A stretch of DNA of 64,000 bases from Palsa-504 sp963787645. Lineage in GTDB: Bacteria > Actinomycetota > Actinomycetes > Streptosporangiales > Streptosporangiaceae. Made by a program: the position numbers and the translations under genes. The stretch is from the NCBI GenBank assembly GCA_963787645.1, contig CAWBDS010000014.1:744001-808000 (forward strand). Reading direction: 5' to 3'. Below the pieces are notes generated by a model, which made no database searches, was not told the origin of the DNA, and was given only the letters and a program-made list of their open reading frames with translations. Below, one piece after another: positions 25,354 through 33,827 of this stretch (the stretch's first letter is position 1; every line of letters begins with the position of its first letter).

Positions 25354-26793
25354 TTACTCCTCGTACTCCTGCATCGGTTTGACGTAGCCGAAGAACGCCC
25401 GCTTCTTGATCAGCTCGGCCACCTCGGGCGGCACCATGGACTCCCAGGAGTCGTCCTGGGCGGCGATCCGGCGCAGTACGTCGCGGCTGAAGATCGGCAG
25501 GTACTCGGGACGGTAGTTGTCCAGGTGGATGAAGCTGCCCCGGCCGAACAGGTAGTCGTACAGCGGCTGCAGCTCTTGCTGGACCTTGACGTCGTAGACC
25601 GTCTTGAGCTCCTCGCCGGGAGCCGGCCGGTACGGATAGACGAAGAGCCGCAGGTCGTTCTTGAACAACCGCCCGAAGCTCTCCAGGATGCCGCCGGGCA
25701 GCTGCGCGTGGTTCTTCTCGTCGAACAGGTCGATCAGGCTCGGCACGCCCATCACGATGCCGATCCGCTCGCTAGTCCGCTCGGCGATGTAGGCCGCCAG
25801 CCGGTAGTAGTCAAAGTAGTCGGTGATCAGCACTGTCTCGCCGCACGCGGCCAGCAGCTCGGCCCGGGCCAGGAAGTCGCGACGGTCGACGTCCTGCCCG
25901 CCGGCCAGCAGGTTGCGCATGGTGATCTCGGTGAGCTGCAAGATGGGCTTGCCCGCCACCGCCGGATCCTGCGCGAACTTCTCCTTGGCCGTGGCCAGCA
26001 TGTCCAGGTTCACGTGCGTCGGCGGCCGGAAGCTGCCCCGCTCGACCAGGACCGCCTTCTTGCGCAGCATCTCGCTCGGCTGCAGCACCGCCCGGTCGGG
26101 CCCGAACATGGCCACCCCGCTCAGCCCGACCTGGACCAGCTTGAGCGCCATCAGCCGGTTGTCCACGCCGCGGAACTCGATGCCGCGGAACTGGATCATG
26201 TCGATCTCGATCCGGCCCACGCTCAGCCCGTCCAGCAGGGTCTCGATCAGCTTCTCCGGCATGTGATGCTCGAAGAACGCCCCGTACAGCAGGTTGACCC
26301 CGACGATGCCCAGCGCTTCTTGCTGCAGCCAGGCCTCGACGTCGAGCATGCGGACGTGCATCACGATCTGGCTCGGCTCATCGTGCGCCTGAGCCTGGAA
26401 CTTCACGCCCATCCAGCCGTGACACTCGTTGCCGCCCCGGAAGCTGCGGGCGACCACAGTGTCGGCGAACGCGAAGAAGCAGTTCGAGTCGCCGCGTTCG
26501 TCGTTCAGCCGGTCAACGTTCAGCTGGAATTCTTTGTCCAGCATGCCCTGCAGGCGGCCCATCGAGACGTAGCGCTCCGCCTTGCCGTAAACCGCGTCGC
26601 TGACCGCCATGTCGTAGGCGGAGATGGACTTGGCCACGGTGCCCGCCGCCCCGCCGACCCGGAAGAACCAGCGGACCACCTCCTGGCCTGCTCCGATCTC
26701 CGCGATCGTGCCGTACCAGCGCGGATCCAGGTTGATTCGGAGGGCCTTCTGGTGCGTGTCGGACTGATGAGCGCCAACGCTGAGCTCGGTCAT
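25354..26793 (-). CDS. Conserved uncharacterised protein, 479 residues
   Basis: I do not recognise a named family with certainty. The protein starts at ATG 26793 (GGGGAG upstream; a GTG one codon earlier is possible) and is soluble, with no signal peptide or membrane segment. Notable stretches are NLDPRWYGTIAEIGAGQEVV, MGRLQGMLDKEFQLNVDRLN, GGNECHGWMGVKFQA, FFEHHMPEKLIETLLDGLSV, a run of charged and aromatic residues (TVLITDYFDYYRLAAYIAER), and a C-terminal RGSFIHLDNYRPEYLPIFSRD. The codon usage is ordinary and the protein looks intact. It is convergent with acetoacetyl-CoA synthetase (9-bp gap), with no functional context. Confidence 0.75.
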   Translation of the reverse strand: MTELSVGAHQSDTHQKALRINLDPRWYGTIAEIGAGQEVVRWFFRVGGAAGTVAKSISAYDMAVSDAVYGKAERYVSMGRLQGMLDKEFQLNVDRLNDERGDSNCFFAFADTVVARSFRGGNECHGWMGVKFQAQAHDEPSQIVMHVRMLDVEAWLQQEALGIVGVNLLYGAFFEHHMPEKLIETLLDGLSVGRIEIDMIQFRGIEFRGVDNRLMALKLVQVGLSGVAMFGPDRAVLQPSEMLRKKAVLVERGSFRPPTHVNLDMLATAKEKFAQDPAVAGKPILQLTEITMRNLLAGGQDVDRRDFLARAELLAACGETVLITDYFDYYRLAAYIAERTSERIGIVMGVPSLIDLFDEKNHAQLPGGILESFGRLFKNDLRLFVYPYRPAPGEELKTVYDVKVQQELQPLYDYLFGRGSFIHLDNYRPEYLPIFSRDVLRRIAAQDDSWESMVPPEVAELIKKRAFFGYVKPMQEYEE

Positions 26794-26891
26794 CACGTCT
26801 CCCCTGCCTGCTCACGCCAGCCCGCTGCGTCGCTGGGATTGTACTAACTCCGCCCCATCTGCCGCCAGGCCTGGAGAGCCGGCACCGGCGG

Positions 26892-27137
26892 CTAGCCGGC
26901 CAGCCCGTCCGGGCCGACCACGACCCGCTCGGCGGGCTGCAAGATGTGCACCCGGCCGCCCGGGTTGAGCCTGGCGTAAGTGTCCGCGAACTGTTCGGGG
27001 TCGAGCGTGGCGCCCTCGCCGTAGTCGGCGTCGCGCCACAGCCCATAGTGGAACGGCACGGCCAGCCGGGCGCCCTGCAGCCAGGCCAGGAGCGCCGCCT
27101 CGTGCACGTTCATGTTCCCTTGAGCCGACTCACGCAT
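26892..27137 (-). pseudogene. C-terminal remnant of a UlaG-like metallo-beta-lactamase fold hydrolase
   Basis: An 81-codon open frame whose body reads GNMNVHEAALLAWLQGARLA followed by VPFHYGLWRDADYGEGATLD and a C-terminal strand-helix typical of UlaG-like MBL-fold proteins (the histidine in VPFHYG is a conserved late residue). The HxHxDH metal site and the N-terminal two thirds are absent. The fragment starts abruptly a few codons upstream, next to the pirin promoter. I read it as a truncated gene left by a deletion. Confidence 0.6.
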
Positions 27138-27169
27138 CGGTGTGGCTACAGAATTGAGATCATGGGACC

Positions 27170-28117
27170 GTGAGCAACCTGGATCCGGCCCCGCAGACGA
27201 TCGTCCTGACGCCCGGCATACACACCGCCGCGGATGTGCTCGAGGCGCGTAAGGCGGCCATCGGCGACGGCACCGAAGTGCGCAGGCTGCTGCCCCAGCG
27301 AACGCTGCGGACCGTCGGCGGATGGTGCTTCATGGATCATTACGGGCCCGACGACGTGAGCACCGGACCGGGCATGCAGGTGCCGCCTCACCCGCACATC
27401 GGCCTGCAGACGGTCAGCTGGCTGTTCGAGGGCCTGGTGCTGCACCGCGACAGCCTGGGCAGTCGGCAGATGATCCGGCCCGGCGAACTGAACCTGATGA
27501 CCGCCGGGCGCGGCATCGCGCACTCCGAAGAGTCCGTGGCCGGACGGCCGTCCGCGCTGCACGGCCTGCAGCTGTGGATCGCGCTGCCCGAGCAGGACCG
27601 GTTCATCGAGCCGCGGTTCGCGCATCACGCCGACCTGCCGGTAGTGCGCGAGGGGGGCACCCAGGTGACCGTGGTCATCGGCGAGCACCGCGGCGAGCAG
27701 TCCCCAGCCGAGGTATACACCCCACTGGTCGGGCTCGAGGTCGCGGTGCCCGGCGGAGACGACTTCGTGCTCGGCGTCCGGAAGGACTTCGAGCACGCCG
27801 TGGTCGCGGTGGACGGTTCCGCGGTCGTGGCCGGCGCGCTGATCGCGCCGGGATTGCTGGCCCACCTGCCCGCGGGCCGGTCCGAGATCCGGCTTTCGCC
27901 GGCCGGCGGCCGCCGGCACGCCCGGTTCTTCGTGCTCGGTGGTGCGCCGTTCGGCGAACGCCTGCTGATGTGGTGGAACTTCGTGGGGCGCAGCGGTGAG
28001 GATATCGCGCAGGCCCGCGAGGACTGGGTGGCCGGGCGATTCGGGGACGTCCACGGCTACCCCGGCAAACCGCTGCCCGCGCCCGCCCTCCCCGCCGTCC
28101 CCCTCAAGCCCCGCTGA
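27170..28117 (+). CDS. Pirin family protein (bicupin)
   Basis: The protein has 315 residues. The pirin N-terminal cupin is clear: VGGWCFMDHYGPDDV, the metal ligands in HPHIGLQTVSWLFEG, and MTAGRGIAHSEES. A C-terminal pirin cupin ends with GAPFGERLLMWWNFVGRS. Bacterial pirins are Fe(II) proteins with quercetinase or redox-signalling roles; the function here is open. GTG 27170 is used. It precedes the GntR gene by 59 bp on the same strand. Confidence 0.9.
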   Translation: MSNLDPAPQTIVLTPGIHTAADVLEARKAAIGDGTEVRRLLPQRTLRTVGGWCFMDHYGPDDVSTGPGMQVPPHPHIGLQTVSWLFEGLVLHRDSLGSRQMIRPGELNLMTAGRGIAHSEESVAGRPSALHGLQLWIALPEQDRFIEPRFAHHADLPVVREGGTQVTVVIGEHRGEQSPAEVYTPLVGLEVAVPGGDDFVLGVRKDFEHAVVAVDGSAVVAGALIAPGLLAHLPAGRSEIRLSPAGGRRHARFFVLGGAPFGERLLMWWNFVGRSGEDIAQAREDWVAGRFGDVHGYPGKPLPAPALPAVPLKPR

Positions 28118-28176
28118 GGGCCGCTAGCGCGTGCCGGGATGTGGCCCGGGCTAAGGGCCGGATACGCTCAGCTTTC

Positions 28177-28966
28177 ATGGCAGTAGATCAGGGGGTGTCC
28201 CGTTCGCCTTCGCTTTACCGCAAGGTGGCCGAGGACATCAAGGCCGCGATCGCGGCCGGCGGGTATGCGGCGGGTACCCGGCTGCCTTCGGAGAGTGAGC
28301 TGGCGGAGCGCTACTCGGTGTCCCGCGGCACGATCCGTCAGGCCTTCGCGGCGCTGCGCGCGGACGGGGTGATCGCGTCGCGGCGCGGAGCGCGCCGGGT
28401 GGTCATCGGCGGCCCGCGGGTGCAGAGCTTCGGCGAGCTGCTGTCGTTCTCGCGCTGGGCCCGGGCCATGGGCGAGGTCCCGAGCGGCCGGGTCGTCTCG
28501 CTGCAACGCAGGCCGGCCAAGCCGCTAGAGGCCGAACGCCTGGCCATCTTGCCCGCCGCGCCGATCTACCACCTGGTCAGGGTCCGGCTGCTGTCCGGCC
28601 GTCCGGTGATGATCGAGCGCGGCGCTTACCCGGACCGGGTCGGCGCGCTGGTGGCCGGGATGGACCTGGAACACGGTTCGATCACCGAGCGCCTAGAGGA
28701 GCTGGGCGTGGTATTCGCCGACGCGGAGCACGTGATCGACGCCGTGCCCGCCTCGGCCAAGGACGCCCGGCTGCTGGGCGTCAGCCCGCGGGTGCCCATG
28801 CTGCGCGAGCGCCGGGCTGACCACGGATCTGGCCGGCGCGCCGGTCGAGTGGTCCGACGACCGGTATCTGGGCAGCGCGGTGGCGTTCAGCGTGCACAAC
28901 TCAACCGCGGTCAACGCGCTGTCCCGGACCCGGGCCCGCTCAGGTCACGACAAGGGCCTGAAGTAG
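28177..28966 (+). CDS. GntR family regulator with UTRA domain, single-base frameshift
   Basis: ATG 28177 lies 8 nt after a TACGCT -10 element (leaderless). The GntR winged helix is intact (LYRKVAEDIKAAIAAGGYAA, LPSESELAERYSVSRGTIRQ). The UTRA ligand domain starts near residue 85. At about 28816 one extra base (the C in CGGGCTGACC) shifts the frame; without it the text continues as RVTTDLAGAPVEWSDDRYLG to a TAG at 28964-28966, the expected UTRA ending. As given, the frame instead runs to 28998. UTRA-type GntR proteins such as PhnF/PhnR control phosphonate genes, which fits the adjoining cluster. The 3' end overlaps the HD-oxygenase gene tail to tail. Confidence 0.8.
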
Positions 28967-29464
28967 CGGCACGAAGTGCGCGAACCGCGGCGCGGTAACC
29001 GCCGGGTCCTTGGCCTGGTCGTCCCAGCGGCGCACGGCCACAGCGTCACCGTAGAACGGCAGCGCCTCGAACGCCGCCACCTCGGCGCCCGTCATCGGGC
29101 CGCCCTGCATCGACAGGGTGCGGACCGACTCGGCCGACAGCAGCGCGAGATAGCCGGGGTCGGCCGCGCACAGGTAGCGCTTGGCGGCCACGTGCAGCCG
29201 GACCGGCTCGGTCACCGCGTCGCCGAACCACCGGCTCAGCCACCGCGCGCCCGATGCGCCGTGCCGCTCTTCGTCGTCGTCCTCGCCCAGCAGGTGCCCG
29301 ATGTCGTGCAGCAGGGCCGCGGCCACCAGCGCGGCGGCCGCGCCGCCCGCTTCGGCCAGCGCCCCGGCCTGCAGCATGTGCTCGCCGATCGGCACCGGCT
29401 CGCCCATATGGTCACGGGCCCCAGCCCCGGCGAACAGTTCCCCGATCGTCTCGGTCGCGGTCAT
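28940..29464 (-). CDS. HD-domain phosphonate oxygenase, PhnZ/TmpB-like
   Basis: The protein has 174 residues and starts at ATG 29464 (AGGAGA upstream). It is a mixed-valent di-iron HD-domain oxygenase by pattern: HMLQAGALAEA, ALLHDIGHLLG (HD), ERHGASGARWL, and LHVAAKRYLCA, as in PhnZ and TmpB. Those enzymes oxidatively cleave the C-P bond of a 1-hydroxy-2-aminoethylphosphonate to release phosphate plus glycine, or glycine betaine for TmpB. It is coupled to the upstream dioxygenase gene, the same pairing as TmpA-TmpB or PhnY-PhnZ. The assignment is by family and context; the substrate needs assay. Confidence 0.8.
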   Translation of the reverse strand: MTATETIGELFAGAGARDHMGEPVPIGEHMLQAGALAEAGGAAAALVAAALLHDIGHLLGEDDDEERHGASGARWLSRWFGDAVTEPVRLHVAAKRYLCAADPGYLALLSAESVRTLSMQGGPMTGAEVAAFEALPFYGDAVAVRRWDDQAKDPAVTAPRFAHFVPLLQALVVT

Positions 29465-30578
29465 GGGATCTCCTCTCGTCGCAAGACGCGAGCGTGCTGG
29501 CCAGCCCGTCCAGGTCGGCGTAGCAGCCCTGCAGATGGCGGCCACCGGTCACGCTGAACGCGGTCCGCGCGTGCATGATCCGGGTGTTGTCGAAGACCAG
29601 GCAGTCGCCGGGCGCGAGCCGCAGGTTGAGCTGACGTTCCGGCCGGCCCAGCAGCTCGGCCCACCGCCGGTAGGCCGCGTAGAACGAGATGACCTCGACG
29701 TATGGCCGTTGCATCGGCTGCGCCGACCGGTTGTTGAACCGGACCCCGCGGATCCGGCCGCGCGGGCTGAGCTGGATGAGCGGCTGGCTGGCCCGTAGTT
29801 CGGCGCTCTTATCTTTGTAGCCGAACGGAACGGGGGTTCCCGCGATCAGGTCAAAGGCCTCGCGATCCGTGGCCCGAAGCTCAGCGGCCGCCGCGAACCC
29901 GTCAACCAGGCCGGTATCGCCACCGTCGTCCGCCGCGCGCAGGCAGTGCAGCAGCTGGACAGTCGGCACCGGATCGCGGTAGGGGTTGTCGGTGTGCGGG
30001 AGGATCCGGCGGCTGGTAAAGGCCAGGTTGCCGGGCCGGGGCTCGATGCGGACGTCGAACAGCCGGCCGTAGTTCGTCTCGCGCACGAACCCGAAGCTCC
30101 CGGCGACCGCGAGTACCATGCCGGGTTCGGCAGGCACGCCATGGAGCAGCACGAATCCCCAGCGGAGCACCGCGTCCAAGGCCCGCGTCTGGTCAGCGGG
30201 CCGGTCCAGGTAATGAGTCCAGCCGTACTCGGGCAGCCGGTCCAAGCCGGCCGGCAGCCATAGTTGCTTGTCGTCCTCGGTCCGCCCATCGCGGTCGCTG
30301 TCCGCGTCGCCGTCGAGCGTGTGCGCGGCCAGCCAGGCGCGGGAGAAGACCGACCGGTGCCCGTCGGGGGCGTAGGTCACGGTCACCGACTCCCCCGTGT
30401 CCGCCGCGGCGCTCACGGTCAGCCCGGCCGGCAGCTCGGTGATGTCCTTGAGCTTCTGCCCGCTGACGGGTTCAAGACATTCGGGGCACGGGCAGTTGTC
30501 ACGCAGCCAGACGGCAGGGAAACGTAGCATATTCCCGTTCGCCTCGACCTGCAGGTAATCCACATTCTGGCTCGTCAA
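29412..30578 (-). CDS. TmpA-like Fe(II)/2-oxoglutarate dioxygenase (gamma-butyrobetaine hydroxylase family)
   Basis: An N-terminal DUF971-like zinc domain (LRDNCPCPECLEP) is followed by a TauD fold with HTDNPYRDPVPTVQLLHC (metal His and Asp), NNRSAQP and the distal His-Arg in IMHARTAFSVTGGRHLQGCY. This is the gamma-butyrobetaine hydroxylase architecture shared with TmpA, which hydroxylates C1 of 2-(trimethylamino)ethylphosphonate. The start is TTG 30578 after GGAGG. As given, the frame ends at 29412, 52 nt inside the next gene. A different frame ends RVLRREEIP with a TGA overlapping the ATG at 29464, exactly how this family normally ends, so a base is probably missing near 29490. Confidence 0.8.
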   Translation of the reverse strand: MTSQNVDYLQVEANGNMLRFPAVWLRDNCPCPECLEPVSGQKLKDITELPAGLTVSAAADTGESVTVTYAPDGHRSVFSRAWLAAHTLDGDADSDRDGRTEDDKQLWLPAGLDRLPEYGWTHYLDRPADQTRALDAVLRWGFVLLHGVPAEPGMVLAVAGSFGFVRETNYGRLFDVRIEPRPGNLAFTSRRILPHTDNPYRDPVPTVQLLHCLRAADDGGDTGLVDGFAAAAELRATDREAFDLIAGTPVPFGYKDKSAELRASQPLIQLSPRGRIRGVRFNNRSAQPMQRPYVEVISFYAAYRRWAELLGRPERQLNLRLAPGDCLVFDNTRIMHARTAFSVTGGRHLQGCYADLDGLASTLASCDERRSHDRDRDDRGTVRRGWGP

Positions 30579-30621
30579 GCACGCCTCCGGACTTCGGTTA
30601 GGATCCTACCGTTACGTTAAG

Positions 30622-30652
30622 TTGGCTATACATGTTATAAATTGACTATACT
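30622..30652 (+). promoter_or_regulatory. Divergent phosphonate promoter region: 10-bp direct repeats and leaderless -10
   Basis: TTGGCTATAC (30622-30631) and TTGACTATAC (30642-30651) are direct repeats exactly 20 bp apart. The second contains TATACT (30647-30652), 7 nt before GTG 30660. A TAGGATCCTA palindrome lies nearer the divergent dioxygenase gene (about 30599-30608). Related boxes occur at 40218 and 40241. A regulator dimer could sit on one DNA face here. Confidence 0.55.
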
Positions 30653-30659
30653 GACGACC

Positions 30660-31775
30660 GTGAGGCTCACGCAACGCATCGCAGTGGTCGGCGGAGGCGT
30701 GCTCGGCATGATGCACGCGGTGATGGCGCGGCGGCGCGGCTATGAGGTCGTGCACCTGGAACGCGAGCGCGAGGCTCGCGGGGCGAGCGTCCGGAACTTC
30801 GGCCTGGTCTGGGTGAGCGGCCGGCGCGCGGGCGCCGAGCTCGCGCTGGCACTGCGCGCCCGCGAGCTGTGGGCCGAGCTGGGCGCGGCGGTTCCGGATC
30901 TGCGCTTCCGGGCGGCGGGCTCGCTCACGCTAGCCACCGAGGACGCCGAGCTGCGCGTGCTCAAGGAGGCGGCCGCGCTGCCGGACGCTGGGCAGCGCGA
31001 CTTCGAACTGCTCGACCCGGCCGGCGTCCGGGCCGTCAATCCGGCCCTGCGGGGTGAACTGGCTGGCGGCCTGCTCTGCCGGGCCGACGCCATCGTCGAG
31101 CCGCGCCTGGCCCTGCCCGCCCTTCGCGGCTATCTGAGCGGCGACGGGTATCAGTGGTTGCCCGGCCGGGAGGTGACCGAGATCGTGCCGAACGCCGTGC
31201 GCGATCACACCGGCGCCTGGCATCACTGTGACCTGGTGGTGCTTTGCCCCGGGGCCGCGCTGACCGGGGTCGTCGGCCAGTATCAGAGATCCTTGGCGCG
31301 CGACGGGGTACGCCGGGTCCGGCTGCAGATGATGCAGACCGCGCCGCTGGCTGAGCGGCTCACCACGGCGGTCGCCGACGGCGACTCGCTGCGCTACTAC
31401 CCGGCCTACGACCTGCCCGGACGCAGCCAGCTGCCGCCGCAAGCGCCGATCGCCGCGCGGACCCGGGCGCAGCTGCTGCTGGTCCAGCGGGCCGACGGCG
31501 GCCTGACCATCGGTGACACGCATGAGTACGACGAGCCGTTCACCTTCGACGTGGACTCCGACGCCTACGACCACCTGCTGGCCCGGGCCCAGGCACTGCT
31601 GGGCGGGCCCATCCCTCGCATCCAGCGCCGCTGGGCCGGGGTCTACAGCGAGGTCAGCATCGGTTCCGCGCTTTACCACCGGTCCGAGCCTGAGCCCGGC
31701 GTCGTGCTGGTCACCGGGCCTGGCGGCCGGGGCATGACCTGCTCGCCGGCTATCGCGGAGGAGACATTCCGTTGA
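30660..31775 (+). CDS. FAD-dependent amine oxidoreductase, TIGR03364 type (phosphonate-associated)
   Basis: The protein has 371 residues from GTG 30660 (a TTG at 30642 would overlap the -10 box). A Rossmann motif VVGGGVLGMMHAVMARRRG, then RGASVRNFGLVWVSGR and the C-terminal GPGGRGMTCSPAIAEE mark a DAO-superfamily flavoprotein. The TIGR03364 clade is known for co-occurring with phosphonatase-like hydrolases, and a characterised relative (PbfD) oxidises N-methyl-aminoethylphosphonate to phosphonoacetaldehyde. The downstream hydrolase is directly coupled (TTGA overlap), consistent with handing on the aldehyde. Confidence 0.85.
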   Translation: MRLTQRIAVVGGGVLGMMHAVMARRRGYEVVHLEREREARGASVRNFGLVWVSGRRAGAELALALRARELWAELGAAVPDLRFRAAGSLTLATEDAELRVLKEAAALPDAGQRDFELLDPAGVRAVNPALRGELAGGLLCRADAIVEPRLALPALRGYLSGDGYQWLPGREVTEIVPNAVRDHTGAWHHCDLVVLCPGAALTGVVGQYQRSLARDGVRRVRLQMMQTAPLAERLTTAVADGDSLRYYPAYDLPGRSQLPPQAPIAARTRAQLLLVQRADGGLTIGDTHEYDEPFTFDVDSDAYDHLLARAQALLGGPIPRIQRRWAGVYSEVSIGSALYHRSEPEPGVVLVTGPGGRGMTCSPAIAEETFR

Positions 31776-32440
31776 CCAAAATCACCGTAGCCTGCCTGGA
31801 CATGGCCGGCACCACGGTCCGCGACGACGGCTCGGTACTCGACGCTTTCGCGTCGGCGCTGGCCACGCAGAACCTGCCGGTGGCCGCGTACCACCGGGCC
31901 ATGCAGGACGTGAAGTCGAGTATGGGACAGTCAAAGATCGAGGTGTTCCGGCGGATCCTGGGCAGCGAGCGGGCCGCGCAGCAGGTCAACGAGGCGTTCG
32001 AGGACCACTACGCGTCGGCCGTACGCGCGGGCCGGGTAGCGGCCATGCCCGGGGCCACCGATGTGTTCAAGACCTGCCGTGACGCTGGCATCCGAATCTG
32101 CCTGGCCACCGGTTTCTCCCCCACCACCCGGGACGCCATCATCGCCGAGCTCGGCTGGGGTGAACTGATCGACCTGGCCCTGTCGCCCGCCGACGCCTGC
32201 CGCGGCCGCCCGTGGCCGGACCTGCCGCTGACCGCGCTGCTGCTCCTGCACGGCGGGGCGGTCAGCGACCTCGCGGTGGCCGGGGACACGGCCAGCGACG
32301 TCGAGTCGGGGCTGCGCGCCGGGGCCGGGGTCGTGGCGGGCGTGCTGAGCGGCGCCGACTCGCGGGCCGACCTGGAGCGGGCGGGCGCACCACTCATCCT
32401 CGACACGATCGCCGGCCTGCTGCCCTATGTCCTGGCGTGA
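31772..32440 (+). CDS. Phosphonatase-like HAD hydrolase (TIGR03351 type)
   Basis: The protein has 222 residues and starts at TTG 31772, overlapping the previous stop, with GGAGGAG upstream. HAD motif I is DMAGTT (nucleophile Asp, as in phosphonoacetaldehyde hydrolase), motif II lies in CLATGFSPTT, CRGRPWPD is the phosphonatase-type loop, and GDTASDVESG is motif IV. A cap lysine (SMGQSKIEVFRRIL) could form the Schiff base needed to split phosphonoacetaldehyde into acetaldehyde and phosphate. The pairing with the TIGR03364 oxidoreductase is the standard gene neighbourhood. Confidence 0.85.
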   Translation: MTKITVACLDMAGTTVRDDGSVLDAFASALATQNLPVAAYHRAMQDVKSSMGQSKIEVFRRILGSERAAQQVNEAFEDHYASAVRAGRVAAMPGATDVFKTCRDAGIRICLATGFSPTTRDAIIAELGWGELIDLALSPADACRGRPWPDLPLTALLLLHGGAVSDLAVAGDTASDVESGLRAGAGVVAGVLSGADSRADLERAGAPLILDTIAGLLPYVLA

Positions 32441-32550
32441 CCGCGATCCGCGCCGCTGGCCAACGCCGGCCGGGCTGGTTAGGATGTGCGCTCATCGACG
32501 TATCTCCGCTCCTGCCGGGGAAGCAGAGCGTCACCAGCGCGGGTAAGGCC

Positions 32551-33651
32551 ATGACGAGTCAGCAGGGCGGAGCGAAGCAGCCGGCCGGAATTCGTGACGT
32601 GGCCAGGAAGGTCGGCGTCTCGGTCGCCACGGTAAGTTTCGCGCTCAACGGTCAGCCGGGTGTGTCGAAAGAGACCCGCCACCGGATCCTGGCCGCCGCG
32701 GCCGAGCTCGGCTACCGGGCCAACCCGCAGGCCCAGGCCCTGCGCCGGGGCCGGACCACGACGTACGGCCTGGTCATCCGTAACTTCAACAACCCCTTCT
32801 TCCTCGAGGTGCTGGCCGGCGCCGAGCAGATCGCGGACGAGGCCGGGGTCACCTTGCTCCTGCTCGACTCCCACTACTCGCTGGAACGCGAGCGCATGCT
32901 GGTCCGGGAGATGGCCGCGCAGAGGCTGGCCGGCCTAGCCATCGCCCCCGTAGGGAAGGGCGAATCGGTGCTCGCCTGGCAGGAACTGCGTCCGGGCACG
33001 CCGGTGGTGGCGCTGAACGCGACCGTCGAAGGCATCGCGGGTGTGTCCCGGGTGTACCCAGATAACGCGACCGGTGTCGAACTGGCCATGCGGCGGCTCG
33101 CCGGGCTCGGTCACTCCAGCGTCGCGTTCCTGTCCGCGCCGCGGGGCCTGGTGGCGGACCCGGACCGGCTCGGCCACTTCCGGCGGCTGGCCCGCGAACT
33201 CGGGGTCCGGCCGAACGTCATGCACTCGCCGCTGACGATCACCGATGTGCGCAAGGCGGCCAGGACCCTGCTGGCCCGCCCGGACGCGCCTACCGCCGTC
33301 ATCACCAACTCCGACTACACGGCGCTCGGGATCTACCTCACCGCTCGCGACCTGTCTGTGCGGATCGGGTCTGATGTCTCGGTCATCGGCCACGACGACC
33401 TGCCCACGTCCGAACTGCTCGATCCGCCGCTGGCGACCATCCGCCTGGACGGCCGGGAGATGGGCCGCGCGCTGATGGCCAGACTGCTCGACGGAAACCA
33501 GCCCAGCGACCACATCGCCCCGGTCGACCTGGTCGAACGGGCCTCGCTCCAGGCCCCGCAGGCCTCCGTCCGGGCCCCGCAACCCTCGGTCCGGTCCTCG
33601 CCGGCCGTCGTCGAAGACGGAGCCGCGGCGCTACGTGCGGCAACTCGATAA
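32551..33651 (+). CDS. LacI family transcriptional regulator
   Basis: The protein has 366 residues. The HTH IRDVARKVGVSVATVSFALNGQ lies near residues 13-34, followed by the hinge helix and a periplasmic-binding-like sensor domain (TYGLVIRNFNNPFFLEVLAG, VSVIGHDDLPTSELLDPPLATI). Pro/Gln/Ser repeats (APQASVRAPQPSVR) extend the C terminus. It stands between the catabolic genes and the transporter operon. A LacI-type operator (centre AAACGTTT) lies 43 nt after its stop, at the transporter promoter, so it probably represses the transporter. Confidence 0.88.
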   Translation: MTSQQGGAKQPAGIRDVARKVGVSVATVSFALNGQPGVSKETRHRILAAAAELGYRANPQAQALRRGRTTTYGLVIRNFNNPFFLEVLAGAEQIADEAGVTLLLLDSHYSLERERMLVREMAAQRLAGLAIAPVGKGESVLAWQELRPGTPVVALNATVEGIAGVSRVYPDNATGVELAMRRLAGLGHSSVAFLSAPRGLVADPDRLGHFRRLARELGVRPNVMHSPLTITDVRKAARTLLARPDAPTAVITNSDYTALGIYLTARDLSVRIGSDVSVIGHDDLPTSELLDPPLATIRLDGREMGRALMARLLDGNQPSDHIAPVDLVERASLQAPQASVRAPQPSVRSSPAVVEDGAAALRAATR

Positions 33652-33657
33652 CGGTTC

Positions 33658-33708
33658 TTGACACCCTGTTCAGGCTGTGTTTGCATGTCGCATGCTAAAC
33701 GTTTTAGC
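33658..33708 (+). promoter_or_regulatory. Transporter promoter with LacI-type operator
   Basis: TTGACA (33658-33663), 17 bp, then TTGCAT (33681-33686) is a reasonable sigma-70 promoter. GCTAAACGTTTTAGC (33694-33708), with the LacI-family core AAACGTTT, lies at the expected transcription start. The remaining leader to GTG 33828 contains a G8-type run and AGGAGG 6 nt before the start. Confidence 0.65.
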
Positions 33709-33827
33709 TGTCTTTACCCTGCATTCTCAGCTGGGGGCGAGGGGGGGTCGAAAGGCCTCCGGGCGTACCGGATTTCCGGGTAGCCCGTGTTCCGCTTCGG
33801 ACGGGGAAAGCTCTTCAGGAGGCACAG

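Noticed and set aside
25525..26847. Long plus-strand open frame opposite the 479-residue protein
   Set aside because: Composition (Leu/Gln/His/Val-rich) is typical of antisense reading in GC-rich DNA, and no start signal is present.
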